Shown piece by piece: positions 33,284-42,354 of a stretch of 49,858 nucleotides of DNA. Source of the DNA: Dehalococcoidales bacterium (GTDB taxonomy: Bacteria; Chloroflexota; Dehalococcoidia; Dehalococcoidales; Fen-1064); contig JADHXC010000012.1 in NCBI GenBank assembly GCA_016783135.1, positions 1 through 49,858 of the forward strand. The letters are read 5' to 3'. Positions within the stretch are counted from its first letter, which is position 1. Every line of letters begins with the position of its first letter. The notes below the pieces were generated by a model, which did no database searches, had not been told where the DNA came from, and saw only the letters and a program-made list of their open reading frames with translations. The position numbers and the translations under genes are program-made.

Positions 33284-33811
33284 ATGGGAACCGAACAGGA
33301 CCAAACCCTTAGTGCACTTCAAACTGCTATCCAGATGGAAATTGATGGCAAAGAGTATTACCTGGAAGCCAGCCGGAAAAGCAGCAATAAGCTGGGCAGG
33401 GAGTTATTGCAGACACTCGCCGCCGAAGAGGACATTCACCGGCAGAAGTTTCAGAGCATCTTCAACACCATACGGAACAAAAAGGAATGGCCTACGGTTG
33501 ATTTCCGACCTGAGAGCGGAAAACTGCTAAGAACAATACTTGCCCGGGCTGAGGGCACCGACTCCAGTATCAAGGCTTCGGCTACTGAGCTTGATGCGGT
33601 GCAGACAGCCATAGACATGGAGAGTAAGACCTATGATTTCTATAAGAGCCAGGGGTCTGATGCTCGCTACGGTGCAGAAAGAGATTTCTACGAGGTTCTG
33701 GCAGCCGAGGAGAGGCAACACCAGCTGGTTCTGCTTGATTACCATGAATATCTCAAAGACCCGGCAGCCTGGTTTGTTAATAAAGAGCGTCCATCTCTGG
33801 ATGGTGGCTGA
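33284..33811 (+). CDS. Ferritin-like/rubrerythrin-family diiron protein
   Basis: 175 aa. Two Glu-containing helix pairs: QMEIDGKEYYLEAS with AEEDIHRQKF, and DMESKTYDFYKSQ with AEERQHQLVL (two ExxH motifs), the four-helix diiron site of rubrerythrins. The C-terminal rubredoxin domain of true rubrerythrin is absent; separate rubredoxin is encoded nearby. It probably reduces H2O2. SD GGAGGT precedes the ATG. First gene of the oxygen-defence block. Confidence 0.88.
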   Translation: MGTEQDQTLSALQTAIQMEIDGKEYYLEASRKSSNKLGRELLQTLAAEEDIHRQKFQSIFNTIRNKKEWPTVDFRPESGKLLRTILARAEGTDSSIKASATELDAVQTAIDMESKTYDFYKSQGSDARYGAERDFYEVLAAEERQHQLVLLDYHEYLKDPAAWFVNKERPSLDGG

Positions 33812-33877
33812 ATAGGTGCGGGATATCTGGAGCTAACAGGTGGGGTATAGACATACAGTACTTTACGGAGGGCATAA

Positions 33878-34393
33878 ATGAATAACATGGCTTTGCACAG
33901 GATAGGTTACGGTCTGTACGTTGTATGCTCAAGAAAAGGAGACAGGCATAATGGGCAGATTGCAAACACCGTGTTTCAGATAACGTCTGAGCCACCTACA
34001 ATCGCCGTAAGTATCAACAAGCATAATCTAACCCACGAATATATTAAAACAAGTAATGTCTTCACCGCTTCTGTTCTCAGTCAGGATACCCCACTCTCGT
34101 TTATTGGTCACTTTGGCTTCAAGTCGGGCAGGGACATTGATAAACTTGAAGGCATTGACTATAAAACAGGTGAGACCCAGGCTCCCGTGGTTACTGAGAA
34201 TGCCCTCGCTTATCTGGAAGCCAGGGTGATTCAAGACGTAGATGTGGGAACCCATACTCTTTTTATTGGAGAGCTTGTGGGAGCAGAGGTCCTTGGAGAA
34301 GGCGAGCCGATGACCTATGCCTACTATCACCAGGTCAAACGAGGCACCACACCCAAAACAGCTCCCAGCTATATCGAGGAAAAAAGGAGGTGA
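33878..34393 (+). CDS. Flavin reductase-like FMN-binding split-barrel protein (flavoredoxin type)
   Basis: 171 aa. [40 protein letters not shown] and [11 protein letters not shown] are the FMN-binding split-barrel motifs; [14 protein letters not shown] is typical of high-molecular-weight-rubredoxin N-domains. It likely passes electrons from NAD(P)H to rubredoxin and then to the flavodiiron protein encoded downstream. SD CGGAGG lies just upstream. 8 bp separate it from rubredoxin, so it is part of an operon. Confidence 0.88.
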   Translation: MNNMALHRIGYGLYVVCSRKGDRHNGQIANTVFQITSEPPTIAVSINKHNLTHEYIKTSNVFTASVLSQDTPLSFIGHFGFKSGRDIDKLEGIDYKTGETQAPVVTENALAYLEARVIQDVDVGTHTLFIGELVGAEVLGEGEPMTYAYYHQVKRGTTPKTAPSYIEEKRR

Positions 34394-34401
34394 AGTCTGA
34401 A

Positions 34402-34563
34402 ATGGCTAAATACGAATGTTCTGTCTGCGGCTGGGTCTATGACCCGGAACTTGGTGACCCCGATGGCGGGATTGAACCGGGGACACCTTTTGAAGACATA
34501 CCTGATGACTGGGCATGTCCCGTTTGTGGAGCAACCAAGGATGAATTCGAAAGGTTAGAATGA
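34402..34563 (+). CDS. Rubredoxin
   Basis: 53 aa, too short for many gene callers. [20 protein letters not shown], then a [14 protein letters not shown] end: the two CxxCG knuckles that bind one iron. SD AAGGAGGTG lies upstream. It should deliver electrons to the flavodiiron protein whose ATG follows after 1 nt. Together with the split-barrel flavin reductase it forms a classic NADH-to-oxygen chain. Confidence 0.96.
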   Translation: MAKYECSVCGWVYDPELGDPDGGIEPGTPFEDIPDDWACPVCGATKDEFERLE

Positions 34564-34564
34564 C

Positions 34565-35749
34565 ATGAGACCGAGAGAAATAAAGCCAGGCGTTCACTGG
34601 GTAGGTGCCATTGACTGGGACCGGCGTTTATTCGACTCTCTGATACCACTTCCCGATGGTACAAGCTATAACTCGTATTTAATCGAGGGTACGGAGAAGA
34701 CTGCGCTTATCGATACCGTCGACCCTGCTATGCAGGACGTGTTGCTGGACCAGCTGAGTGGACTCGGAGTTCAAAAGCTAGATTATGTAGTTGCCAATCA
34801 CGCTGAGCAGGACCATTCCGGTACTATTCCCCGGGTGCTGGAGAAATGTCCCGAAGCGAAAGTGGTATGCACCCCCAGGTGTAAGGACATGCTCATCGAC
34901 GTGCTCATGATTCCGGAAGAGAAGTTTGTAAAGGTCAACGATAAAGAAACCATTTCGTTGGGGGATAGAACGCTGGAGTTTATCCATGCCCCCTGGGTCC
35001 ACTGGCCGGAGACCATGCTTACTTACTTGAGGGAAGACAGGATACTGTTCCCCTGTGATTTCTTCGGCTCCCACCTGGCTACGACCGACCTGTATGTCAG
35101 GGATGGCGGGCAGGTCTATGAGGCGGCAAAGAGATACTACGCGGAAATCATGATGCCCTTCCGGACTATTATTCAGAAGAACCTGGATAAGATAAAAGAC
35201 TACGCCATTGACATCATTGCTCCCAGCCACGGTCCCATGCACGATAGACCCGAGTTTATCCTGAACGCCTATCATAGCTGGGCATTCGACGAACCAAAGA
35301 ACATCGTGGTACTGCCCTATATCTCGATGCACGGCAGCACCCGCAAGATGGTGGAGTACTTCGTCGGCGCTTTGATTCAGAAAGGCGTGACGGTGAAGCA
35401 GTTCGACCTTGCCGTAACCGATATCGGGAAACTGGCCATGGCCCTGGTGGATGCGGCGACAGTCGTCATCGGGACACCTACTGTTCTCACCGGTCCGCAC
35501 CCGAATGTCGCCTACGCGGCCATCCTGGCGAATGCCCTCAGACCCAACCTGAAATTCATCTCTATCGTCGGTTCTTATGGCTGGGGAGGCAAAGCCGTTG
35601 AGCAACTCGCTGCCCTCATCCCCAATCTGAAGGTAGAAATACTGGAGCCGGTTTTGAGCAAGGGCTTTCCCAGGGAAGCCGGTTTCAGTGCGCTGAACAA
35701 GCTGGCAGCTACCATTGCCGAGAAACACAAAGAACATGGCTTTGCCTGA
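34565..35749 (+). CDS. fprA: Flavodiiron protein (FprA/Roo, rubredoxin:oxygen oxidoreductase)
   Basis: 394 aa. An N-terminal beta-lactamase-like diiron domain has ligands in NHAEQDHSGT (H79, E81, D83, H84), a further His in IHAPWVHWPE, Asp in LFPCDFFGSH and His in IAPSHGPMH. A C-terminal flavodoxin domain binds FMN (VVLPYISMHGSTRKMVEYFV; TPTVLTGPHPNVAYA; SYGWGG). It reduces O2 to water (or NO to N2O) without releasing peroxide, fed by the rubredoxin directly upstream. Confidence 0.96.
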   Translation: MRPREIKPGVHWVGAIDWDRRLFDSLIPLPDGTSYNSYLIEGTEKTALIDTVDPAMQDVLLDQLSGLGVQKLDYVVANHAEQDHSGTIPRVLEKCPEAKVVCTPRCKDMLIDVLMIPEEKFVKVNDKETISLGDRTLEFIHAPWVHWPETMLTYLREDRILFPCDFFGSHLATTDLYVRDGGQVYEAAKRYYAEIMMPFRTIIQKNLDKIKDYAIDIIAPSHGPMHDRPEFILNAYHSWAFDEPKNIVVLPYISMHGSTRKMVEYFVGALIQKGVTVKQFDLAVTDIGKLAMALVDAATVVIGTPTVLTGPHPNVAYAAILANALRPNLKFISIVGSYGWGGKAVEQLAALIPNLKVEILEPVLSKGFPREAGFSALNKLAATIAEKHKEHGFA

Positions 35750-35850
35750 TAGCTCTCTACAAAAGGAGGAGAAAAATAGCTCTTAAAGGGAAGTATAATT
35801 TTAGGGGAAGTTTTCGTCTTCTAAAGAAATGATACCAGGGAGGAAAAGAC

Positions 35851-36057
35851 ATGAACTGGCGGCAATTCATTCGCGTGATGAAGATAGATGAAAGAGGTGC
35901 ACGGGCAAAGTATAAAGTTGCATCTAAGGCAGCGAAGAGTCAGGCCATGAAAGAAATCTTCGAGAAACTGGCCTATGAAGAGGAAGTCCATATTGACGTT
36001 CTGAATAGATTTGAGAAGGAACTCACCTCTCTATTGGCTGAAGAAAAAAAGCGATAG
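35851..36057 (+). CDS. Short ferritin-like helical protein, 68 aa
   Basis: Starts MNWRQFIRVMKIDERGARAK behind GGGAGG. It has one EExxH motif (AYEEEVHIDVLNRF) preceded by a helix with few Glu. It looks like half of a ferritin-like bundle and would need to dimerise to make a diiron site. It may be a truncated rubrerythrin or a real half-size family. Nearby at 35760-35770 is an SD-like AAAAGGAGG with no start codon, a hint of an older gene start here. Confidence 0.72.
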   Translation: MNWRQFIRVMKIDERGARAKYKVASKAAKSQAMKEIFEKLAYEEEVHIDVLNRFEKELTSLLAEEKKR

Positions 36058-36243
36058 CCCTATCTAGTGTATATGATAAGTGCTTGATCTAATGCGAGTT
36101 CCTTCAATTTCAGGTGACCCTCTTGTCACTTCCTCCTTTAATGCCTTTTGATTATAATGACAGACATATAAAAGCTGAAAACATAATAACGTGCAGTCTA
36201 GCAAATCTTATAAGGAATCGTCATTATTGAAAGGAGGAGAGAA

Positions 36244-37752
36244 ATGTCAGAAGAGAAGAAAGTCTACACTACCGGTTTCGGCGCACCAGTCGATAACGAC
36301 CAAAACAGTATAACTGCAGGCAGTACCGGCCCCATACTGATGCAAGATACACACCTTCTGGAAAAGCTGGGGCATTTCGACCGGGAGCGTATCCCGGAAC
36401 GTGTCGTCCATGCCAAAGGTACCGGGGCACATGGCTACTTTGAGGTTACCGCCGACGTAACCAAGTACACCAGGGCAAAATTCTTATCCGAAATCGGTAA
36501 GCGCACCGATGTCTTCGCCCGCTTTTCCACTGTGGGTGGTGAGAAGGGATCGGCAGATGCGGAAAGAGACCCCCGCGGATTCGCAGTCAAGTTCTACACT
36601 GAAGAAGGCAATTACGACATGACCGGGAACAATACCCCCGTCTTCTTCATCCGTGACCCGCTGAAATTCCCTGATTTCATTCATACTCAGAAACGCCACC
36701 CGGGCACCAACCTTAAAGATGCGGACATGTTCTGGGATTTCCTTTCCCTGACCCCGGAATCTATCCACCAGGTTACCATCCTGTTCTCAGACCGGGGGAC
36801 TCCACGGACATTCCGGAACATGAACGGTTACAGCAGCCACACATTTAAGTGGTACAACACAAAGGGTGAATATTTCTGGGTACAGTATCACTTCAAAACA
36901 GAGCAGGGAATCCAGAATCTAACCCGTGACGAAGCCACCGAAATGAAGGGGAAAGACCCCGACCATGCAACTCGCGACCTTCATGAGGCTATTGAAAGAG
37001 GTGAATACCCATCCTGGCGGCTGGAGATGCAGATAATGACGCCGGAGGAAGCTGACAAGTACCGGTTTGACCCCTTCGATATCACCAAAGTCTGGTTCCA
37101 TGCTGATTATCCACCTATCACCATAGGTCGTATGGTACTCAACCGGAATCCCCAAAATTACTTTTCCGAGGTGGAGCAGGCTGCATTTTCTCCCGCGAAC
37201 TTCGTTCCCGGGATTGCAGCATCGCCCGATAAATTGCTACAGGGGCGGCTCTTCTCCTACCATGACACTCATCTACATCGCCTGGGGCCTAACTATCATT
37301 TGTTGCCCATCAACAGACCCAGGGCCACAGAAGTTAATTACTACCAGCGTGACGGTTTCATGAATTTTTCCGACAACGGTGGTGACAGCCCGAATTATTA
37401 CCCCAACAGCTTTGATGGTCCGGAACCGCAAGCGGATGTTGCTGAGCCCCCGGTTGAAGTATCCGGACAAGCCGCTCGTCAGTCTTATACCCATCCCAAT
37501 GATGATTTCTTCCAGGCCGGAGAACTCTACCGAAGGGTGATGACCGATGAGGACAGAGAGAACTTGATTGGCAATATTACAACACATCTCTGCAATGCGC
37601 AGAAACGGATTCAACTGCGCCAGACTGCTATCTTCTGTAAAGCTGATGCGGAATATGGCCGCCGCGTAGCCGAGGGACTGGGTCTCGACATTAAGGAGGT
37701 AGAAAACCTGGCTGAGATGTCTCAGGAAGAACGAGCTAAGGCTACGTCTTAG
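36244..37752 (+). CDS. katA: Monofunctional haem catalase (KatA type)
   Basis: 502 aa, small-subunit catalase. Catalytic His H56 ([20 protein letters not shown]), distal Asn N129 ([12 protein letters not shown]), and the haem-ligand Tyr in [37 protein letters not shown] is strictly conserved. It splits H2O2. SD AAAGGAGG is 7 nt upstream. A TATAAT (36153-36158) lies about 85 bp before, within TTATAATGACA, which resembles half of a PerR box; this is weak. Its presence in an apparent strict anaerobe, and lower GC than the flanks, suggest acquisition. Confidence 0.96.
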   Translation: MSEEKKVYTTGFGAPVDNDQNSITAGSTGPILMQDTHLLEKLGHFDRERIPERVVHAKGTGAHGYFEVTADVTKYTRAKFLSEIGKRTDVFARFSTVGGEKGSADAERDPRGFAVKFYTEEGNYDMTGNNTPVFFIRDPLKFPDFIHTQKRHPGTNLKDADMFWDFLSLTPESIHQVTILFSDRGTPRTFRNMNGYSSHTFKWYNTKGEYFWVQYHFKTEQGIQNLTRDEATEMKGKDPDHATRDLHEAIERGEYPSWRLEMQIMTPEEADKYRFDPFDITKVWFHADYPPITIGRMVLNRNPQNYFSEVEQAAFSPANFVPGIAASPDKLLQGRLFSYHDTHLHRLGPNYHLLPINRPRATEVNYYQRDGFMNFSDNGGDSPNYYPNSFDGPEPQADVAEPPVEVSGQAARQSYTHPNDDFFQAGELYRRVMTDEDRENLIGNITTHLCNAQKRIQLRQTAIFCKADAEYGRRVAEGLGLDIKEVENLAEMSQEERAKATS

Positions 37753-37774
37753 CTCGAAGATAAAACAGAATAGT

Positions 37775-37912
37775 GACTTTCCCTGGAAGTATCTACCTAA
37801 AATAGGAGAGAATAGGTATGAGATTACCGAGAAGGGGGAGGAGCTGGTAAAATGGCCACCTCAGTTCAGGCTTAGTCTTATAAGGACGTACGATAAAAGG
37901 TTATTGGGATAA
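37775..37912 (+). pseudogene. Possible remnant of a winged-helix regulator C-terminus
   Basis: One frame reads DFPWKYLPKIGENRYEITEK, then GEELVKWPPQFRLSLIRTYD and KRLLG before TAA. RYEITEKGEEL is the typical wing of PadR/MarR-like winged helices. No start codon with SD belongs to this frame, so it is at best a fragment. The overlapping RBS-like GGAGAG and ATG open only 10 codons in another frame. Confidence 0.35.
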
Positions 37913-37936
37913 ATAGCTGAAATATGGGAGTAACTA

Positions 37937-38776
37937 ATGGACAAAGATGGAATTATTGCCCTTTTAAATCAGGACCTTGAGGGTGAGCATGGTGCCATCA
38001 TTCAGTATCTAACACATGCTTATGCTATGGGCGAAGGTGAGATAGCTTGTGAGATTGAGCCACTCGCCAGGGAGGAAATGCGCCACCTGGACTGGCTAGC
38101 GGAGACTATCGTAGAACTGGGTGGTGTTCCCAGTTTAGAGCGGGGTAAGATGCGCATGGGTGGCGAGTCAGTAGCCGACTGGATGAGAAACGATGTGCTT
38201 CTGGAAGAAGATGGCATAAACCTGTATCGGGAGCACATCAAGATTATAGATGACCCTAAGATAAAGAGGCTATTACAGCGTATCCTGTCTGACGAAGAAT
38301 CACACCACGGTGATTTCGAGCACTTCGTTAACAAGGCGCAGAAGGAAGGGGCTAAAGATGTGAGGGGTAGTCGTACGGACAAGGTTGTTCAGACTCTCAA
38401 CTGGGGTATCGAGCATGAGTATACGGTTATTCTGCAATATGTGTTCCAGTCATATATGACCACCAATCCGGAGGCCAAAAAGCAATTGGAAGACCAGGCT
38501 GTTAACGAGATGCAGCACCTGGGATGGCTCGCCGAAAAGATAATCGATATCAGCGGCAATCCGAGAATTGAACACACCGAGGTTGATCGGTCAACTAAGA
38601 CCGGTGATATGCTCCGAGCTGACATCAAGATTGAGCAGGAGGTGGCTAACGCCTATGACCGTGCTGCCAGTGAGACTGAAGACCCTAATTTGAAACAGCT
38701 TTTACTTCGTATCAGAGACCATGAAATATACCATACTGAGATTTTCAATGATCTGCTCAAGGTAGAGGAGCAGTAA
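37937..38776 (+). CDS. Tandem two-domain ferritin-like (bacterioferritin-type) protein
   Basis: 279 aa with two similar ferritin-like domains. Domain 1: LNQDLEGEHGAIIQYLTHAY and AREEMRHLDWLAETI; SDEESHHGDFE. Domain 2: LNWGIEHEYTVILQYVFQSY and AVNEMQHLGWLAEKI; RDHEIYHTEIF. Each has the Glu/ExxH ligand pattern. The internal duplication probably gives two diiron centres in one chain. Function is likely iron storage or peroxide removal. SD GGGAG lies 9 nt upstream. Confidence 0.88.
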   Translation: MDKDGIIALLNQDLEGEHGAIIQYLTHAYAMGEGEIACEIEPLAREEMRHLDWLAETIVELGGVPSLERGKMRMGGESVADWMRNDVLLEEDGINLYREHIKIIDDPKIKRLLQRILSDEESHHGDFEHFVNKAQKEGAKDVRGSRTDKVVQTLNWGIEHEYTVILQYVFQSYMTTNPEAKKQLEDQAVNEMQHLGWLAEKIIDISGNPRIEHTEVDRSTKTGDMLRADIKIEQEVANAYDRAASETEDPNLKQLLLRIRDHEIYHTEIFNDLLKVEEQ

Positions 38777-38809
38777 CGAGTAGGAACTAAGCCAGTAAGG
38801 AGGCGGATT

Positions 38810-39157
38810 ATGCAGTTCCAGGATATACTGAAAACCGCGGAGTCCGAGGGAAAGGAAAAGCATGTACCGGTCATTGAAATCGGTAAAGGCAAAGGGGAAG
38901 GCGGGACTGACATTGTCCGCGTTGTGGTAGGCAAAGAAACGCCCCATCCCAACACGGTGGAGCACCACATCGATTGGGTTGAGCTATTCGGGGTGAAGCA
39001 GAACGAACAGGTGATAAACCTCGGTCGAGTTACCTTTGCCCCCATGTACACCAGCCCCAATATCAGGTTTCAGGTGCCGGTGACAGAATTCATGGCTTTC
39101 TGTGCCCTTGCCTACTGTAACGTACACGGTGTGTGGGGAAACTGCCTGGAAGTCTGA
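38810..39157 (+). CDS. Superoxide reductase (neelaredoxin/class II desulfoferrodoxin)
   Basis: 115 aa. EKHVPVIEI holds the conserved Lys and first His ligand, TPHPNTVEHHIDWVELFG the others, and CNVHGVWGN the Cys and last His of the Fe(His)4(Cys) site. The N-terminal desulforedoxin domain is absent, so it is the one-iron class. It reduces superoxide to H2O2, which catalase and the ferritin-like proteins then remove. SD AAGGAGG precedes the ATG. It is the last gene of the block. Confidence 0.95.
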   Translation: MQFQDILKTAESEGKEKHVPVIEIGKGKGEGGTDIVRVVVGKETPHPNTVEHHIDWVELFGVKQNEQVINLGRVTFAPMYTSPNIRFQVPVTEFMAFCALAYCNVHGVWGNCLEV

Positions 39158-39273
39158 GCAGATACTGATAATAACCGTCACCTGTAAATATCAAGCTGCT
39201 AGTGTGTCACTAATGTACTGGACGAGTACAGCCACTTTATTTCCCAGGGAAATTATGGTAAATTGTTGGGGTT

Positions 39274-39311
39274 AGGAGTGTAGCTCAGTTGGTAGAGCAG
39301 CGGTCTCCAAA
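39274..39311 (+). tRNA. Truncated tRNA-Trp (CCA), 5' half only
   Basis: The sequence gives acceptor strand AGGAGTG, TA, D-arm GCTC-AGTTGGTA-GAGC, A, anticodon strand GCGGT and loop CTCCAAA (anticodon CCA, Trp). The partner strands ACCGC, the T arm and CACTCCT are missing; the next bases, TTCTAGGCCAGG, do not pair. The break exactly after the anticodon loop is typical of integrase crossover sites, so this is probably an integration or deletion scar at the edge of the oxygen-defence block. A functional tRNA-Trp must lie elsewhere. Confidence 0.8.
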
Positions 39312-39838
39312 TTCTAGGCCAGGTATGCTGTTATGTGCCGTTAGATACAAATTAGAACCTTTGTGTCAGTTGCAAAAACCCCGTTTTGAAGCTAAGTGTC
39401 TTTTGATGACATCCTGTCCTTTTTAGTTCGTCGCCTTTTTGTCGCCAACTTTTGGTACTTTTTACCAACGGCTTTCAGTCTCGCTACCTAGTCCACGACC
39501 GTTTATGTTCGAGGAGTCCGACGGATTGTCTGCTGGTCCCTCGCTGTGGTCTGAAGCCAACAAAACAAGTAGTCTATGAGCCCGTCCCATAAACCCCCAC
39601 CGTGAGCCTGGACTATCGCCAGTCACAGGCTCAGACGAGTGGTTTGTGGGACAAGCTCCTATGTAATAAGTATTTCACAACGACTCAGGCAGTGGTAGCA
39701 TCAGCCGCCGAGGAGACGGTCCATTGCACAGTTTGTCAGATTGCTCAATGAGGCAACAATATAGGCTATTGTGACTTGGACTGCACGAAACAGTCTATTG
39801 TGGCTCAATACCCTCAGAATTGGGCACCTCTCTATCCA
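39312..39838. other. Gene-free region with hairpins and possible integration remnants
   Basis: No convincing gene in 527 bp. It holds a 17-bp TTGGTA-CTTTT-TACCAA inverted repeat (39451-39467), a direct repeat GTCGCC-TTTTT-GTCGCC near 39430, and the long hairpin at 39584-39652. CGGCTTTCAG near 39470 also occurs at the left window edge (about 29-38) next to a similar TTTTTGG stretch. On the minus strand a short Lys/Arg-rich tail (LATKRRRTKKDRMS) ends at a stop and could be an integrase relic, but this is speculative. Confidence 0.5.
39584..39652. other. Long two-part hairpin (outer 12-bp, inner 11-bp stems)
   Basis: GTCCCATAAACC pairs with GGTTTGTGGGAC (one wobble), and inside them GAGCCTGGACT pairs with AGTC-a-CAGGCTC around a 6-nt loop. 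No T run follows. It could be a transposon end, a REP-like unit or part of a small RNA. Confidence 0.6.
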
Positions 39839-42313
39839 TTACTCCAGAATCCCCTCAATAACCAGTTGCGCGATTTCATCATCACTCACTCCCAGTATGT
39901 GCTTGAGGGCGTATTCGTTATGCTCACCCAACAGAGGTGCCCGTCTTACATCGGTAACAGCGTCTGACATGGTGAAGGCGGGGCTAACGGCACGATACTC
40001 ACCCACCTCGGGATGGTCAAGCACTCTGTAGAAACCGCGGGCCTTGAGTTGCGGGTCACGCTCGTACAGGTCCTGGCTGGTCTGAACGACTCCAGCCGCC
40101 ACTCCTCGCTGCTGGAGAATGTGCGTGACATCTTCCGGGGTGTGCTGTGAGGTCCACCGTTCAACTATCCTGTCGAGTTCATCCTCATTTTGCTTTCGAG
40201 CCTCTAGCGAGTCAAAACGCAGGTCCGCAACGAGGTCATCTCTCTCAATGGCTTCACAAAAGGCGCGCCACTCGTCTCCGCCCATCACTGAGATAGCGCA
40301 CCAGCGGTCTTCCCCGGCGCAGCGGTAGACACCGTAGGGAGCAGCTTCAGGGTGGCGATTTCCCAAGCGACCGGCGATACGTCCGTTGACCAGGTAATCC
40401 ATGAGCACCGGGGCCATGAAATGCAGGCAGCTTTCAATCTGGCACGCATCCATATACATCCCCTTGCCGGTGCACCGCCGATGGTCCAGAGCGGCAAGCA
40501 GGGCCATCTGATTGATGTGCGGCGAGATAAAGTCAGTGTAGTAGCCAAGAAATGAGGGGCCGCGGTCCGGGTATCCGGCCAGTTGGTTGAATCCGGTCAA
40601 AGCAGTCAGGTGTTGTCCGTAGCCGCGCAGTGCCATATGTGGACCGTTCTGCCCGAGCATGGCAGAGCTCATCATTATCACACTGGGGTTGATTCTCCTG
40701 ATCTCGTCGTAGCCAAGTCCCATCCGCTGCATGGCTCCGCCGGCGAAGTTGTCGATGACGATGTCTGCCCAGGCCGCGAATTTCAGGGCCAACTCGATTC
40801 CTCGCGGGGTAGCCAGGTTTATGGCGACACTCATTTTGCTGGTGTTCACCGCATTGAAATGTCCGTTCCGGTTGAAATCAGGGACGTTATCCTTGAACGG
40901 GGGCACTGAGACACGCTCCACGTCCGGTCGACTCCGCCCCTCGATCTTGATGACCTGAGCTCCCATATCGGCCAGTAGCTTGGTGGTTATTGGCCCGACG
41001 TACGCCCAGCAGAAGTCGGCTATCTTGAGTCCTCTGAGTGGCAATCCCTGCTTTGCAGATGAACCGCTCGGTTTTGGCCCAACTTCGGCCGGCTTCCGCT
41101 CCAGGAGTGGTTCGATTTCACTGTTGTGTTCACCGATGAAGGGCGCTCTGCCTCTCACCTTGGGCTCGGCCTCTGTTGAGCGGAATACCGGGCCCGGATA
41201 GGTCAGCCTGGCACCCAGTTCTCTGTGCTCGATTTCGGTCCAGAAGTTTCGAGCACGCAGATGTTCGTTTGCTGCAATGTCCGAAGCATCTGCAACCGGG
41301 TAGAGCATCACGTTATCTCTTATTGCCCGTTCCATAAGCTCCCTCTTGGTGTGGCGTTTCAGGAACCGGATCGTCGGCTCTTCAACATTGACGGCTAGTT
41401 GTTCGAGGTATGCCAGATCTTCATCGGTCGTGACGCCGAGAGTTGTCCAGTCCACCTTGCTCAATATGGTACCGGTGATACCGTCGTCTTCGACCCACCG
41501 GACGAAGGGTAGCGTGTACCGTTCGGCGACAGGACCGAACATATACACCCAGATGACGTAGCCATCCTTGCATGGCCAGAAGTACCTGATCCGGATGTCT
41601 CTGAGATTGAGCCATTCACCTCGCTTTAGGTTGATACCCAGCATGTCCCATTTTGTGGTCATGTCTAGTCGGGCGACAGATTCCAGGACGGATACATCGA
41701 CGTGCTGGCCTCGACCCGTTTGCATCCGCTGGTACAAGGCAAGAAGTGCACCCACAGCGGCCTCGCCAGAAGCATGCATATACGGCTGCGGAACGTGCCC
41801 AATACTGACAGGCGGACGGTCGGGGTCGCCGAACGGATACATGTAGCCACCCATCGCCCAGAGCACAATGTCCGAACCTCTGTAGTGGCTATAGGGACCA
41901 GTGCGACCGAAAGGCGAGACGGAAACCATAATCAGGCCGGGATTTAATTCGCGAAGCTCATCATATCCCAGTCCCAGGTTCTCTAGATAGTCGGCCGGTG
42001 TTGATTCGATCAGGAAATCCGCCGTTGTCACAAGCCGACGAAAGAGGTCCCTGCCGGCTTCACTCTCAAGGTCAAGAGTGACGCTCTTTTTGCCAGTGTT
42101 GTAGGCAAACCAGTAGAGACTCTTCTCCGGGTCCCGTTCGTCCCTATAGAACGGTCCCTTCAGCCGGTCACGGTCACCACCGGGAGGCTCAAGCTTGATT
42201 ACTTCTGCGCCAAGGTCCGCAAAGAGCTTCCCGCATAATGTGGCCTGTTCGTCCGTCAGGTCCAGCACCCGGTACGGGCTGAGCATGGCCGAGCGTTTAC
42301 TGTTCTGTGTCAT
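39839..42313 (-). CDS. Tandem-fused CaiB/BaiF family CoA-transferase (two domains)
   Basis: 824 aa, about twice the family length. Domain 1 (about 8-400): DLTDEQATLCGKLFADLGAE, VIKLEPPGGDRDR, KSVTLDLESEAGRDLFRRLV, MQTGRGQHVDVSVLE. Domain 2 (about 425-824): LRGLKIADFCWAYVGPITTK, LLADMGAQVIKIEG, MSVAINLATPRGIELALKFA. These type III transferases move CoA between carboxylates through an Asp thioester. Domain 2 has an Asp at the expected place (YYTDFISPHINQ); domain 1 reads PYMHASGEAA there, so only one half may be catalytic. SD is weak (AGGT). The likely role is activation of an organic acid for degradation. Confidence 0.9.
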   Translation of the reverse strand: MTQNSKRSAMLSPYRVLDLTDEQATLCGKLFADLGAEVIKLEPPGGDRDRLKGPFYRDERDPEKSLYWFAYNTGKKSVTLDLESEAGRDLFRRLVTTADFLIESTPADYLENLGLGYDELRELNPGLIMVSVSPFGRTGPYSHYRGSDIVLWAMGGYMYPFGDPDRPPVSIGHVPQPYMHASGEAAVGALLALYQRMQTGRGQHVDVSVLESVARLDMTTKWDMLGINLKRGEWLNLRDIRIRYFWPCKDGYVIWVYMFGPVAERYTLPFVRWVEDDGITGTILSKVDWTTLGVTTDEDLAYLEQLAVNVEEPTIRFLKRHTKRELMERAIRDNVMLYPVADASDIAANEHLRARNFWTEIEHRELGARLTYPGPVFRSTEAEPKVRGRAPFIGEHNSEIEPLLERKPAEVGPKPSGSSAKQGLPLRGLKIADFCWAYVGPITTKLLADMGAQVIKIEGRSRPDVERVSVPPFKDNVPDFNRNGHFNAVNTSKMSVAINLATPRGIELALKFAAWADIVIDNFAGGAMQRMGLGYDEIRRINPSVIMMSSAMLGQNGPHMALRGYGQHLTALTGFNQLAGYPDRGPSFLGYYTDFISPHINQMALLAALDHRRCTGKGMYMDACQIESCLHFMAPVLMDYLVNGRIAGRLGNRHPEAAPYGVYRCAGEDRWCAISVMGGDEWRAFCEAIERDDLVADLRFDSLEARKQNEDELDRIVERWTSQHTPEDVTHILQQRGVAAGVVQTSQDLYERDPQLKARGFYRVLDHPEVGEYRAVSPAFTMSDAVTDVRRAPLLGEHNEYALKHILGVSDDEIAQLVIEGILE

Positions 42314-42354
42314 GGTCTAAACCTGAGAAGGTGTCTTGGTAGTTCCGTTTCCAT

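Noticed and set aside
35760-35790. Strong SD-like AAAAGGAGGAG after the flavodiiron gene
   Set aside because: No start codon follows in range (ATA instead); probably a relic, so not annotated as a gene.
36150-36165. Possible PerR box before catalase
   Set aside because: Only one half of TTATAATnATTATAA is matched; too weak to list as an operator.
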